64,000 bases of DNA from JBCCOW01 sp039025855 (GTDB lineage Bacteria > Planctomycetota > Phycisphaerae > Phycisphaerales > Phycisphaeraceae). Every line of letters starts with the position of its first letter. Within the stretch, counting starts at the first letter, position 1. Shown one piece after another: positions 50,531 through 58,752 of this stretch. Location of the stretch: contig JBCCNL010000005.1 in the NCBI GenBank assembly GCA_039025855.1, forward strand, positions 71,825 through 135,824, written 5' to 3'. Both the position numbers and the translations under genes were made by a program. A model generated the notes under the pieces. It was not told where the DNA came from. It made no database searches and was given only the letters and a program-made list of their open reading frames with translations.

Positions 50531-51561
50531 CGCGGGGTCTCGGTGTTGCGTGTGGTTGGGTCCGTGAAGTGGGGGAGCAGCTCTTCGGATAGGCGCTGGA
50601 GCGTGGCGCCGATGTCTGCCCGGTTGAAGCGGAGGTTGAGGGCGAGGTGATTGATCCCGGCTGTTTCGAGCGTCTGCACGTAGTCGATCAGGCGCTTCAT
50701 GCCCAGCCGCATGCCGAGGTGGATCGGTGTGGGTGGCGTGTCGGAGTCGTCGGCCAGGTCGATATAGAGCGGCTGCATAACGGGTTTGGGCGATCGCCCG
50801 GCGTCTTCGACTCGGCCGCGCCACTCGTGGACCAGCGTTCTCTGTGACAGGGGTTCACGCGGGTAGACAATCCAGCCGTCGGCGTGTTCCGCGATCCATG
50901 CGGGGTCTTGCTGGCTGCCGCCGGTGACGAGCATGGGTAAGGATTCCGCGGTGGGCTTGGGGAGCAGGTCGATTCCGCCCGGTGAGCGGCCGAAGCCGTT
51001 CTCGAAAGCGGCGGCGGTTGGGCTCATGTGTCGGATGTAGTCGAAGCTCTCGCGAAAGCGTTGGCCGCGTTCGTGGAAGGGGATGCCCAGAGCAGGGTAT
51101 TCGTCGGGCCGGTCGCCTGACGCGATGCCGAGGATCAGCCGGCCGCCCGAGAGGACGTCGACACTTGCGGCGGCCTTGGCGACGTGGGCCGGGTGCCGCA
51201 GCGGCAGGATGAGGCTGGCGACACCCAGGGCGATGGTCCGGGTCTGCCCCGCCAACAGCCCGAGATAAACGAAGGGGTCGTAGACCTGCCCGGCGTCGCC
51301 GAACGACGGGACGTCGAAAGGCACGTCACGGAGCCAAACCGCCGAGAACCCCAAGGCCTCCGCCTGCTGAATCTTCTGCACCTGCCCAGCCATATCGGGT
51401 AAGCGTGCCACCGGGTAGGCGGTGATCGGCACCACGAGGCCGACACTGAGTCGGCCGCGCTGAAACACGGCGTCGTAGCCGCGGTTGATCGGGCCGAACT
51501 TGTCTTGCTGAGGCTCGGGCGTCGTGGCCGTTGCGTGTTCGGTCATGGCGGACGGGCTCAT
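50527..51561 (-). CDS. Luciferase-like flavin monooxygenase (BA3436 type)
   Basis: 344 residues; ATG at 51561 overlaps the stop of the preceding quinone oxidoreductase gene by ATGA. The body from FGPINRGYDAVFQRGRLSVGLVVP through AEALGFSAVWLRDVPF, GVASLILPLRHPAHVAKAAASVDVLSGGRLILGI and GDRPDEYPALGI is the bacterial luciferase-like TIM barrel, very like the TIGR03571 group. It uses FMN(H2) or F420-like flavin to oxidise or reduce small molecules; substrate unknown. Spacing and overlap place it in the stress-type operon with QOR and SDR. Confidence 0.92.
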   Translation of the reverse strand: MSPSAMTEHATATTPEPQQDKFGPINRGYDAVFQRGRLSVGLVVPITAYPVARLPDMAGQVQKIQQAEALGFSAVWLRDVPFDVPSFGDAGQVYDPFVYLGLLAGQTRTIALGVASLILPLRHPAHVAKAAASVDVLSGGRLILGIASGDRPDEYPALGIPFHERGQRFRESFDYIRHMSPTAAAFENGFGRSPGGIDLLPKPTAESLPMLVTGGSQQDPAWIAEHADGWIVYPREPLSQRTLVHEWRGRVEDAGRSPKPVMQPLYIDLADDSDTPPTPIHLGMRLGMKRLIDYVQTLETAGINHLALNLRFNRADIGATLQRLSEELLPHFTDPTTRNTETPR

Positions 51562-52547
51562 GCGTTTTCGATCACGACTTTGCCCATGGCTTTGCCGCTC
51601 TCGAGCCGGGCGTAGGCATCGGCGGCCTTGTCCAGCGTGAACCGCGTGTCGTCGAGGATGGGCTTGAGGCCGCCGGCTTCGGCGATGGTGGTGAGGTCGC
51701 GGAGGATTTCGGCGTGGTCCTCCCGCTTCACGTTGTGCAGCATCGGGATGAGCATGAACACGACGTGTAGCGAGAGCCCCTTGAAGTGGGCGACCGAGAG
51801 ATCGATCTCGCACAGCGAGACGGTGGAGGCGACCTGGCCGTTGAGGGCGGCGGCGTTGAACGAGTTGAGCATGTTCATACCGCCGACCGAGTCGAAGACG
51901 ACGTCGAAGCCGGTGCCGCCGGTGTGCTGCTCGACGTAGGCCTCGACGGTTTCGGTCTTGTAGTTGATCGGGGTCGCGCCGAGGTCACGGATCAGGGCAA
52001 GCTGCGGGTCGCCGCCACCGGTGGAGTAGACGTCGGCACCGAAGTGCTTGGCGAGCTGGAGGGCGACGTGCCCGACCCCGCCGGACCCGCCGTGGACCAG
52101 GACTTTCTGCCCGGCCTGGATGCTGGCGCGTTGGAGGCCTTCGTAGGCGGTGATGCCGACCAGGGGGATCGCGGCGGCTTCCCGCATGGAGAGGTTGCGG
52201 GGCTTGCGGGCCATCAGGCGGTGGTCGGCGAGGATGTAGTCGGCGAGTGTGCCGGGCAGGTCGGCGAGGCCGCCCGCGCAGCCGTAGACCTCCTCGCCGG
52301 CCGCGTAGCCCTCGACGCCCTCGCCGACGGCTTCAACGGTGCCGGCGAAGTCCATGCCCAGCAGTGCCGGGGTGTCCGGCGAGAGGGGCAGTTCCTTGCC
52401 CATGCTGCGGATCATGGTGTCGACGGTGTTGACGCTCGACGCGGCGATCTTGACCAGCACGTGGCCGGGTTTGATTTTGGGGACGGTGGCGGCGGCGGGC
52501 TCGAAGGCCGCGTTCTCGCCGTACTCATGGATCAGCATGGCTTTCAT
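51558..52547 (-). CDS. NADPH:quinone oxidoreductase (zinc-independent MDR family)
   Basis: 329 residues with AGGAA before the ATG. MKAMLIHEYGENAAFE and KPGHVLVKIAASSVNTVDTMIR are the usual start of QOR-like medium-chain reductases; no catalytic-zinc Cys/His pattern is present. The nucleotide-binding site is VLVHGGSGGVGHVALQLAKHFGADVY (residues about 149-174). It reduces quinones or enals with NADPH. It is the second gene of the operon, 23 bp after the crotonase gene, and fits control by a quinone-responsive HxlR regulator. Confidence 0.93.
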   Translation of the reverse strand: MKAMLIHEYGENAAFEPAAATVPKIKPGHVLVKIAASSVNTVDTMIRSMGKELPLSPDTPALLGMDFAGTVEAVGEGVEGYAAGEEVYGCAGGLADLPGTLADYILADHRLMARKPRNLSMREAAAIPLVGITAYEGLQRASIQAGQKVLVHGGSGGVGHVALQLAKHFGADVYSTGGGDPQLALIRDLGATPINYKTETVEAYVEQHTGGTGFDVVFDSVGGMNMLNSFNAAALNGQVASTVSLCEIDLSVAHFKGLSLHVVFMLIPMLHNVKREDHAEILRDLTTIAEAGGLKPILDDTRFTLDKAADAYARLESGKAMGKVVIENA

Positions 52548-52570
52548 TGGGGCTTCCTGGTTTGATGCGG

Positions 52571-53413
52571 CTAATGGATCTCCTGGACCTGCATGACGAG
52601 GTCGTTCCAGTTGCGCTGGTTTTCGAGGTCGTGTTCCATGCCTTTGTCGTCGGCGATCGTGAACCGCTTGATGGCGGGTGTCGTGCTGGTGGCCTGGTAG
52701 AGCCAGTAGGCCTCGGCCTTGAGGGCTTCGTCGATCGGCTTGTCGATGGACTCATACACGGCTTGCTTACAGGCGTTGATCGACTCGGCGGGGAACTGGG
52801 CGATCCGCTGGGCGAGCGTGTTGACGTAGTCGTCGATCTCGTCGGCGTTGAGCGCTTTGTTGATCGTGCCGTAGGCCTCGGCCTCGTCGGCGTCGAAGTC
52901 GCGGGCGCTGAGGATGATCTCGAGGGCGCGTCCGAGCCCGGTCTGTCGGGCCATGCGTGACGCCCCGCCGCCGCAGGGGAGGATGCCCATGCCGACTTCC
53001 ATCTGCATGAACTTGAACTTGCCGCGGACGGCGAACCGCATGTCGAGCGCCAAAGCAAGCTCGTGGCCACCGCCGCGGGCGAAGCCTTCGAGCTTGGCGA
53101 TGGTGGCTTGGGGCAGCTTGCTGATGCGCTCGCAGACCGACTGGAGGTCGAGCAGCTGGGCCTCTTCGCGCGAGACCTTCTCGGTGGACATGTCTTTGAG
53201 GAGGTTCGTGTCGTAGTGACAGACCCAGATTTCGGGGTGGGCCGACTGGAAGATGACGACCTTGGTGGTGCGGTCGCGTTCGAGGCGCATCGCGAGGCCG
53301 TTGAGGTCGGCGAGCATCTCCTGGCCCTGGACGTTGACGGGTGGGAAGTCGAAGGTGACGGTGAGGATGGCCCCGTCGCGTTGGGTGGAGAACGTGGTGT
53401 AAGGCTCGGGCAT
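52571..53413 (-). CDS. Enoyl-CoA hydratase/isomerase (crotonase) family protein
   Basis: 280 residues from the ATG at 53413 (longer frame gives no better start). AILTVTFDFPPVN starts the crotonase fold and IAKLEGFARGGGHELALALDMRFAV supplies the oxyanion-hole Gly-rich block; GMGILPCGGGASRMARQTGLGRA is the second site. The Glu positions used by true hydratases are not obvious, so it may act on another acyl-CoA. It is the first gene of the operon, divergent from hxlR with the operator between. Confidence 0.9.
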   Translation of the reverse strand: MPEPYTTFSTQRDGAILTVTFDFPPVNVQGQEMLADLNGLAMRLERDRTTKVVIFQSAHPEIWVCHYDTNLLKDMSTEKVSREEAQLLDLQSVCERISKLPQATIAKLEGFARGGGHELALALDMRFAVRGKFKFMQMEVGMGILPCGGGASRMARQTGLGRALEIILSARDFDADEAEAYGTINKALNADEIDDYVNTLAQRIAQFPAESINACKQAVYESIDKPIDEALKAEAYWLYQATSTTPAIKRFTIADDKGMEHDLENQRNWNDLVMQVQEIH

Positions 53414-53503
53414 GGCGGGTCCGTTCGTCGTTGATGGGTTGGGCTTGGCGGGTGGAGTTCGAGGGTTGTCACCGATCCTATGCAAAGTATTGATATTGAC
53501 AAG

Positions 53504-53523
53504 TACCTACAAAAATGTAAGTA
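53504..53523. promoter_or_regulatory. HxlR-type operator
   Basis: TACCTAC (53504-53510), six bases, GTAAGTA (53517-53523) form an inverted repeat with one mismatch in an AT-rich gap between the divergent crotonase and hxlR genes. Sites of TACnTAC...GTAAGTA kind are known for YodB/HxlR regulators. Confidence 0.65.
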
Positions 53524-53550
53524 TTAATATGGCTGAGGGAGCTCTAACCC

Positions 53551-53919
53551 ATGACGCGCAAGTACTGCTGGAAGACCGGATGTGATGTAGAGGCGACGCT
53601 GAGCGTGATCGGTGGGCGTTGGAAGCCGATCCTGCTGTGTCACCTGTTGGCGGGCCGGAAGCGGTTCGGTGAGCTGCGTCGGCTGACGCCGAACGCGACG
53701 GAGCGGATGATCACGCTGCAGCTGCGGGAGCTGGAGGCGGACGGGGTGGTCTCCCGCCATGTGTATGCGGAGGTGCCGCCGCGGGTCGAGTATGAGATGA
53801 CGGAGTACGGGCGGACGCTGGAACCGATTCTGCTGGCGATGCAGGGCTGGGGCCGGGGGTTTAAGGCTTTGCAGATGTCGGGTGCGCCGGGGAACGACAA
53901 TGCCGAGAACATCGCGTAG
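53551..53919 (+). CDS. HxlR-family redox-sensing transcriptional regulator (YodB-like)
   Basis: 122 residues. The winged-helix blocks GGRWKPILLCHLLAGRKRFGELRRLTPNATERMITLQLRELEADGVVSRHVYAEVPPRVEYEMTEYGRTL, cited here in part, are diagnostic: WKPILL, RFGELRR, LQLRELE and RVEYEMTEYG. The N-terminus MTRKYCWKTGC has Cys6, the position of the redox-active cysteine in YodB-type regulators, and a second Cys at 11. It would repress the divergent crotonase-QOR-monooxygenase-SDR operon and be inactivated by quinones or electrophiles. An operator-like inverted repeat lies 28 bp upstream. Confidence 0.93.
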   Translation: MTRKYCWKTGCDVEATLSVIGGRWKPILLCHLLAGRKRFGELRRLTPNATERMITLQLRELEADGVVSRHVYAEVPPRVEYEMTEYGRTLEPILLAMQGWGRGFKALQMSGAPGNDNAENIA

Positions 53920-53936
53920 CCGCATGACGCTTGGCG

Positions 53937-54503
53937 TCACCAGTCGGTGCGGACGGCGTGGGAGGTGGTGAGGCGGGGACCCATGGGTGGGGCGAGGGTG
54001 ACGCGGAGGACGGTGGGCCGGTTCTGGAGGGCCTGGTCTCGGAGCTGGAGTTGGAAGCGGTAGGCGAAGGTGACGGGGTCGAAGTGTTCGCGCTGGTCGT
54101 CGGCGGTCTGGAGTGCCTGGTTCCAGGTGTAGAGTTTTTCGGTGGCGCGATCGGCACCGGGGGGGGCGGCGAAGAGCTCGAAGCGGAACTGGCCAGAGGT
54201 CTTGAGCGGGTGGCCCATCGTGTCGAGGACCTCGACGCGGGCTTCGAGTACGGGCCGGCCTCGCTCGATGACGAACCGCGTGGTGGGGAACACCTGCAGC
54301 CGATCGGGGATGGGGTACCACGCCTGCGCTGCGACATCCGCCGGGTTGGGGCGGACTGGGCCCTGGGATTGGCCCGGCGTCGGGCCCTGGCCTTTGGTCC
54401 TGCAGCCGGGTGACGCCAGCAGCAGGACGACCGCGATCGCCGAAGCGGTCACGGTCAGCCAGTCGGGCGTGGGATGGCGGGGCTTGGGGGTTGGGGTTGG
54501 CAC
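53937..54503 (-). CDS. Lipoprotein at the end of the phage-like operon
   Basis: 188 residues from a GTG at 54503; the longer frame adds only a Pro/Arg-rich tail. The lipobox is LLLASPGC after a hydrophobic stretch (TASAIAVVLLLA), so the mature protein starts at Cys and is lipidated. The mature part is a β-rich domain with AQAWYPIPDRLQVFPTTRFV and LRVTLAPPMGPRL. No family is recognised. Lipoproteins of similar place in other prophages can be spanins or superinfection-exclusion proteins, but I have no direct evidence for either. It is the last gene, ending 17 bp from the convergent hxlR. Confidence 0.65.
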   Translation of the reverse strand: MPTPTPKPRHPTPDWLTVTASAIAVVLLLASPGCRTKGQGPTPGQSQGPVRPNPADVAAQAWYPIPDRLQVFPTTRFVIERGRPVLEARVEVLDTMGHPLKTSGQFRFELFAAPPGADRATEKLYTWNQALQTADDQREHFDPVTFAYRFQLQLRDQALQNRPTVLRVTLAPPMGPRLTTSHAVRTDW

Positions 54504-54555
54504 GGCTCTATCGTACGGGCGTGCCGGTTGGCGGGCGGTTGGTCGGGTTGCGGGA

Positions 54556-54945
54556 TTAGTCCGGCGTGGGCTGCGGTGTGTCTGGCCTGGTGTTGTTGGA
54601 GGCCGACGGGCGCGTCGCGGCGTCGGGGTGGCTGGGCCGGGGCTCGGCGGTGTGATGGAGATCGGCGGCGCGTTCAAGGTGGGCGGTGGCGAGCTCGACG
54701 CGGTGCAGCGCCTGCGTGTTCTGGTGGACCAGGTCGATGAGGATGGCGAGCTGTTTGCGTTCGTCCCGGATCAGCTGGTGGGCTTCGGTGAGTTGGTGTT
54801 CGCGGTTGCGGGAGAGGTAGCGTTCCCAAACCCAGAGCGTGCCCATGAGCCCAGCGACGCCGAACTGGGTCAGCGGCTCGAGGGCGGCAAGCGTCTGGGC
54901 TAGCGAGTGGGTCACGGTCATCGCGGGTGTGATGGCGTCTGGCAT
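54556..54945 (-). CDS. One-helix holin-like membrane protein
   Basis: 129 residues from the ATG at 54945 (a TTG immediately precedes it). A hydrophobic segment (LTQFGVAGLMGTLWVWERYL, about 24-44) is followed by a long charged helix (REHQLTEAHQLIRDERKQLAILIDLVHQ) and a Pro/Thr-rich tail with EPRPSHPDAATRPS. This layout, membrane anchor plus coiled coil, occurs in phage holin-like and BhlA-type proteins. It lies between the hub-like gene and the lipoprotein gene, the usual site of a lysis module, but no endolysin is visible in the window. Confidence 0.6.
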   Translation of the reverse strand: MPDAITPAMTVTHSLAQTLAALEPLTQFGVAGLMGTLWVWERYLSRNREHQLTEAHQLIRDERKQLAILIDLVHQNTQALHRVELATAHLERAADLHHTAEPRPSHPDAATRPSASNNTRPDTPQPTPD

Positions 54946-54958
54946 CAAGGGTTTGGTC

Positions 54959-56557
54959 TCAGTGTGCGGCGAGCGTCAATTCGGTTTGGTCGGTGTCGAA
55001 GCGGAGGCGTGTGTGTTGGATCAGGTGGGTGGAGTTGGCAAAGTCGAGGCGGTCGCCGGGGGTGTGGGCGAGGCCGGTGGTGGCGAGGGTGAGTTGGCTG
55101 GTGCGGCGCGAGGGCGCGATGTTAGTTGGTGAATCGAGAGCGGCGATGAGGCGGTCGCGTAGCCGGGGTGTGTCGTCCTGGGTGTCTGCCTGGAGCTGGC
55201 CGGCAGCGACGCGGTCGGCGTGGATGGAGTCGGGGTGGACGGTGTCGAAACGCAAGTCGTTGTGGCGGCGGGTCGCGGTGCGGATCGGGTTGAGGAACGG
55301 ATTGCGTTGGAACCGGGTGAGCCGGGTCGGCGTGGGTGCGGTGAGGGAGGCGGTGAGTCGGATGCGGAGCTGGCCGCTGCGGGCGGCTGTGAGCAGGGCT
55401 GTGGGGAGGTTGGGGTCGGTGAGGGTGAGGGCGGCGCGGTCGGGGTCGAGCTGGAAGCGGAGGGTGCTGAGGGTATAGGTCGCGCCGTTGTCATAAGAGG
55501 TTTCGAGCTGGGGTGGCAGCCGGTTGCCGGACGTGTCGAGAGTGAGGCAGTCTCGGAAGCGCAGCGTGGTGGGGGTGAGCTCGGGGTTGTCGAAGAACGC
55601 GGCGAGGTCGAACGCGGGCAGGTCGGGGTCGGCGTGGTCCTCGTTGAGGACCCAGCGGCGGAAGACGGGCGCGTAGGTGGGCCAGTCGGGGGAGGTGTCG
55701 GGGCTGTAGGCGGCGTCGGGTTCGGAGAGCAGGTCGGAGGGGTAGCCGGGGTGGAGGGTGAAGGTGGATTCGGTGCGTCGTGCGGGGCCCTCGGCCGCGA
55801 TAAGGGTGGGTGCGGGATCGGTCGGTTGTTCGGCGAACGCGATGACGGCTGGGCTGTTGGCCGCGATGCGGTGTTGGGGTGCGAAGCGGTCGGGCAGGAT
55901 CGTGAGGGATTCGGTGAGCCGGTCGTTCTGCATCAAGCGGTACAGGCGGAGGTGGAGGCGATAGGGTTCGAGGACCTGGGCGAACATGTTGGCGAGTGGA
56001 GCGTCGGCGTTCAGAGGTTGAGCGAGGGTTTGGTTGGCGACCGCGCTGAGGTTGGCCTGAAGGCCTGCCCGGTCGGCGAGTTCGTGTAGTGCGGTGTGGA
56101 GGTCGGTGGCGGACTCGAGGCGCTCACGCCCTTCGGCCGGGGGTGTCTGACTCAGGGCGTCGGTGAAGCGATCAACGAGGCGGAGCGTATGGTGGGAAGT
56201 GTTGGCGGCGCATTGGTGTTCGTCGGTTTGGAGACGGCCCGCCGCGAGGACTTGCCAGGTCTCGGTTTGGCCGACGAGCGGGACGGGGCGTGCGAGGATG
56301 ACGGAGGCTGCGGTGTGGATTGGAGGGAAGACGCCGGGTGTTGGGGCGAGGGTTTGGGTGGCGGGGTCGTTGGTTGCAATGGGGGTGGGGATGAGATGGA
56401 CGAGGGCATCGCGTTGATCGGTCGGGTAGTTGACGCTGAGCTCAGCGACGGTGGCGGTGGGGTGTGGTATGCCATCGACGAACACGACGGTTTGGGCGAG
56501 GGTCGCGTCGGTGGGCGGCGGGTCGTTGAGGGGTGTGAGGGAGGCGGCGGCTTGCAT
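54959..56557 (-). CDS. Phage-tail hub-like structural protein (weak recognition)
   Basis: 532 residues, no signal peptide. The N-terminal half (TVVFVDGIPHPTATVAELSV, QVLAAGRLQTDEHQ, SATDLHTALHELADRAGLQANL, QVLEPYRLHLRLYRLMQND) resembles baseplate hub or late-control proteins that start with a small β-barrel and a 'LHxALxxLxxxAGL' helix. The C-terminus is Ala/Arg/Thr-rich (RFQRNPFLNPIRTATRRHND). It lies ten bases from the TIGR03790-like gene in the same operon. I do not recognise the family with certainty; the phage context is the main support. Confidence 0.55.
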   Translation of the reverse strand: MQAAASLTPLNDPPPTDATLAQTVVFVDGIPHPTATVAELSVNYPTDQRDALVHLIPTPIATNDPATQTLAPTPGVFPPIHTAASVILARPVPLVGQTETWQVLAAGRLQTDEHQCAANTSHHTLRLVDRFTDALSQTPPAEGRERLESATDLHTALHELADRAGLQANLSAVANQTLAQPLNADAPLANMFAQVLEPYRLHLRLYRLMQNDRLTESLTILPDRFAPQHRIAANSPAVIAFAEQPTDPAPTLIAAEGPARRTESTFTLHPGYPSDLLSEPDAAYSPDTSPDWPTYAPVFRRWVLNEDHADPDLPAFDLAAFFDNPELTPTTLRFRDCLTLDTSGNRLPPQLETSYDNGATYTLSTLRFQLDPDRAALTLTDPNLPTALLTAARSGQLRIRLTASLTAPTPTRLTRFQRNPFLNPIRTATRRHNDLRFDTVHPDSIHADRVAAGQLQADTQDDTPRLRDRLIAALDSPTNIAPSRRTSQLTLATTGLAHTPGDRLDFANSTHLIQHTRLRFDTDQTELTLAAH

Positions 56558-56566
56558 GGTGCGGTG

Positions 56567-58741
56567 TCAGGCTTGGATCGGGATCGCGGGTGAGACGGGC
56601 ATGGACCAGAGGGTGTGGTTGGGCATGTGCCCCGGTTCGGTGAGGACCCATCGGAAGCGGGTGGGCTGCGTCGGGACAGGCAGCGTGAGGATCAGACGGG
56701 TTTGGTCGGGCGTGAATGCGACGGCGGGGAGGAGGCCGCTTGGTGGTTCGGGGTCGCGTTCGAGGGTGACGACGGTGTCGGGTTTGAGCGGGGTGTTGAG
56801 GATGAGCGGGACGAGCACGTCGGTGCCGAGCCGGAGCACGGGCCAGCCGGGGGAGTCGGGCCAGGCGGGCGCGGAGGTCGGCGGGCTGGTGGCGTGGAGG
56901 GTGGTGAGCGCAGCGTCGGATCGACTTTGCGTGTCGAGTTGGCGGATGATGTACTGGCCTTGCGGCTCGGGCAGGGTGCTGGGGTCGAAGGGGTCGTCGT
57001 CGGCGTGGAGGCGTTGGGTGGGCTGGTTGGGAGCGAGGGTGTCGAGTGTGCTGTTCGTGGGGAAGGGCCCGAAGCGGTCGTAGCCGGAGCGGGGCATGGG
57101 GACGGTCAGGAGCGGGTCGCCGAGGAGCAGGTAGGTGCTGCGGAAGAAGGGTGAAGCGAGCGCGAGGGCTTCGGCGACGGTGGTGCCGAGGCGGAGGGCT
57201 TCGAGGAAGGTGGAGGGTTGCGTCCGGACGTCGGGCGAGGCGTTCTGGAGCGGGGCGATGGCGGCGGGGTAGCCGGCGGCGATGGGGGCCTGGAGCCAGT
57301 TGGCGGCGGCGGGTTCGCGGAGGCTGGTGATGGGGCTGGGCGGGGCGAGGTGGAGTGCGAGTGAACAGGCGCGGGAGGCGGTGGGAGGGTTGAAGAGGTC
57401 GATGGGTGGCGCGTCGGCGCGGAGCGTGAGGTGGAAGGCGTCGTCGGTGAGTTGGCTGAAGCGGTTGGCGGGTTGCCCGGTATCGGGCGGGTCGGCGAGG
57501 GTGAGCGGCAGGCGGAGTGCGCCGGCGTCGGTGGACTGGGCGTAGGTGATGAGTCGGGTTTGGTAGAGCGGGTCGGTGCCTAGCGGGTCGGGGTAGGGGT
57601 CGATGTAGATCTGGTCTGGGGTGTTGGCGTGGAGCTCGGTTGTTGCGACGGAAAGCGCTTGGGCGGTGATGGCGAGGGCTTGGGCGAGGTCGAGGGTGTC
57701 GATGCTCGCCGAGAGCCGGGCGGGTGGGTTGGTGGGGTTACCCGCGGTGAGTGTTTGGAGGGTGGGTCGGTCGATGGAGTCGGGCGGGATGCCGTCGGTG
57801 TTTGGTGCGGTGTAGACGGGGTTGGTGGCGAGCGAGAAGTGGGCGTCGTCGGTGGCGAGGAGGTTGGCGGTGGGCAGGGGGAGGCCGGACGGCTGAAACT
57901 GCATGATGGGCGGGACGCCGAAGCCGGTGAGGATGCCGAGGATGCGGTCGCGGAGGCGGTTGGTGTCGAGGTAGGCAACGACGGCGGCGCGGAGGGCCTC
58001 GTACTCGGCGGGGGACATGCTGGCGGTGGTGGGCAGCGGGAGGCCGAGCAGGTTGCAGTGTGGGATGTGGCGGGCGTTCTGGTAGTGGTCGGCCCAGGTG
58101 ATGCTGTCGGGGAGGTCGGTGTTGTAGATCACGAGCCAGCGAGCGGGGTCGCCGGCGTGGTCGTTGGTGATCGGCGGGAGCGGGAGGGGCTCGTGGAGCG
58201 GGCTTTGGCTGAGGGCGATCTGGTCGAGGTCGAGGGTGCCGGCGGTGTCGTGGTGCTTCAGGGGCACGCCGATCTGGACGGATCGGGTGGGTGTGGGCGG
58301 TGCGGCGAGGGCGGCGGACGCGATGGTGATGCCGTTCACGCTGAGGCGCAGGGTCGGTGATGGGCTGTCGGTGATGGCGGCGTGGATTGCGGTCCAGCTC
58401 GGCGTGGGCGGGAGTGGTGCGGTGAGTTGGGTGGGCGTTGAGGCGGTGTCGGTGGCGGAGATGGTGACGGTGCGAGCGTCGGGTTGGATGGTGAGGCGGG
58501 CGGACTCTTGGCCTTGCTCGTTGAGCGCACGGAGGAGGACGAAACCGGGGCCGGTCAGCGTAGTGCCGAGCGAGAGGAGGCAGGAGGTTTCGAGGTGGGG
58601 TTGTTCGGCTGGGAAGGTGTGGGTGAGGGCTTGGCCATCGGTGCCGGGGGTGAGGGTGAGGCGTAGGCCGAGGGGTGCTTGGCCGTTGGGTCCCGGGAAG
58701 TCGGGGCAGGCGGCGTCGGGGGTTTGGGTGAGCGTGGTCAT
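56567..58741 (-). CDS. TIGR03790-like protein with N-terminal LamG-like domain, within a phage-like operon
   Basis: 724 residues from the ATG at 58741. Residues about 20-185 look like a concanavalin/LamG domain (GLRLTLTPGTDGQALTHTF, SVQIGVPLKHHDTAGTLDLDQIAL). From about 210 the sequence WLVIYNTDLPDSITWADHYQ, NARHIPHCNLLGLPLP and MSPAEYEALRAAVVAYL matches the TIGR03790 family, whose start is 'VVYN...S..la.YY...R.IP..n'. TIGR03790 proteins are usually chromosomal, of unknown function. Finding one between phage-tail-like genes is unusual. Codon use is extremely C-rich at third positions, like its neighbours. Confidence 0.7.
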   Translation of the reverse strand: MTTLTQTPDAACPDFPGPNGQAPLGLRLTLTPGTDGQALTHTFPAEQPHLETSCLLSLGTTLTGPGFVLLRALNEQGQESARLTIQPDARTVTISATDTASTPTQLTAPLPPTPSWTAIHAAITDSPSPTLRLSVNGITIASAALAAPPTPTRSVQIGVPLKHHDTAGTLDLDQIALSQSPLHEPLPLPPITNDHAGDPARWLVIYNTDLPDSITWADHYQNARHIPHCNLLGLPLPTTASMSPAEYEALRAAVVAYLDTNRLRDRILGILTGFGVPPIMQFQPSGLPLPTANLLATDDAHFSLATNPVYTAPNTDGIPPDSIDRPTLQTLTAGNPTNPPARLSASIDTLDLAQALAITAQALSVATTELHANTPDQIYIDPYPDPLGTDPLYQTRLITYAQSTDAGALRLPLTLADPPDTGQPANRFSQLTDDAFHLTLRADAPPIDLFNPPTASRACSLALHLAPPSPITSLREPAAANWLQAPIAAGYPAAIAPLQNASPDVRTQPSTFLEALRLGTTVAEALALASPFFRSTYLLLGDPLLTVPMPRSGYDRFGPFPTNSTLDTLAPNQPTQRLHADDDPFDPSTLPEPQGQYIIRQLDTQSRSDAALTTLHATSPPTSAPAWPDSPGWPVLRLGTDVLVPLILNTPLKPDTVVTLERDPEPPSGLLPAVAFTPDQTRLILTLPVPTQPTRFRWVLTEPGHMPNHTLWSMPVSPAIPIQA

Positions 58742-58752
58742 GGTGGGGCCGG

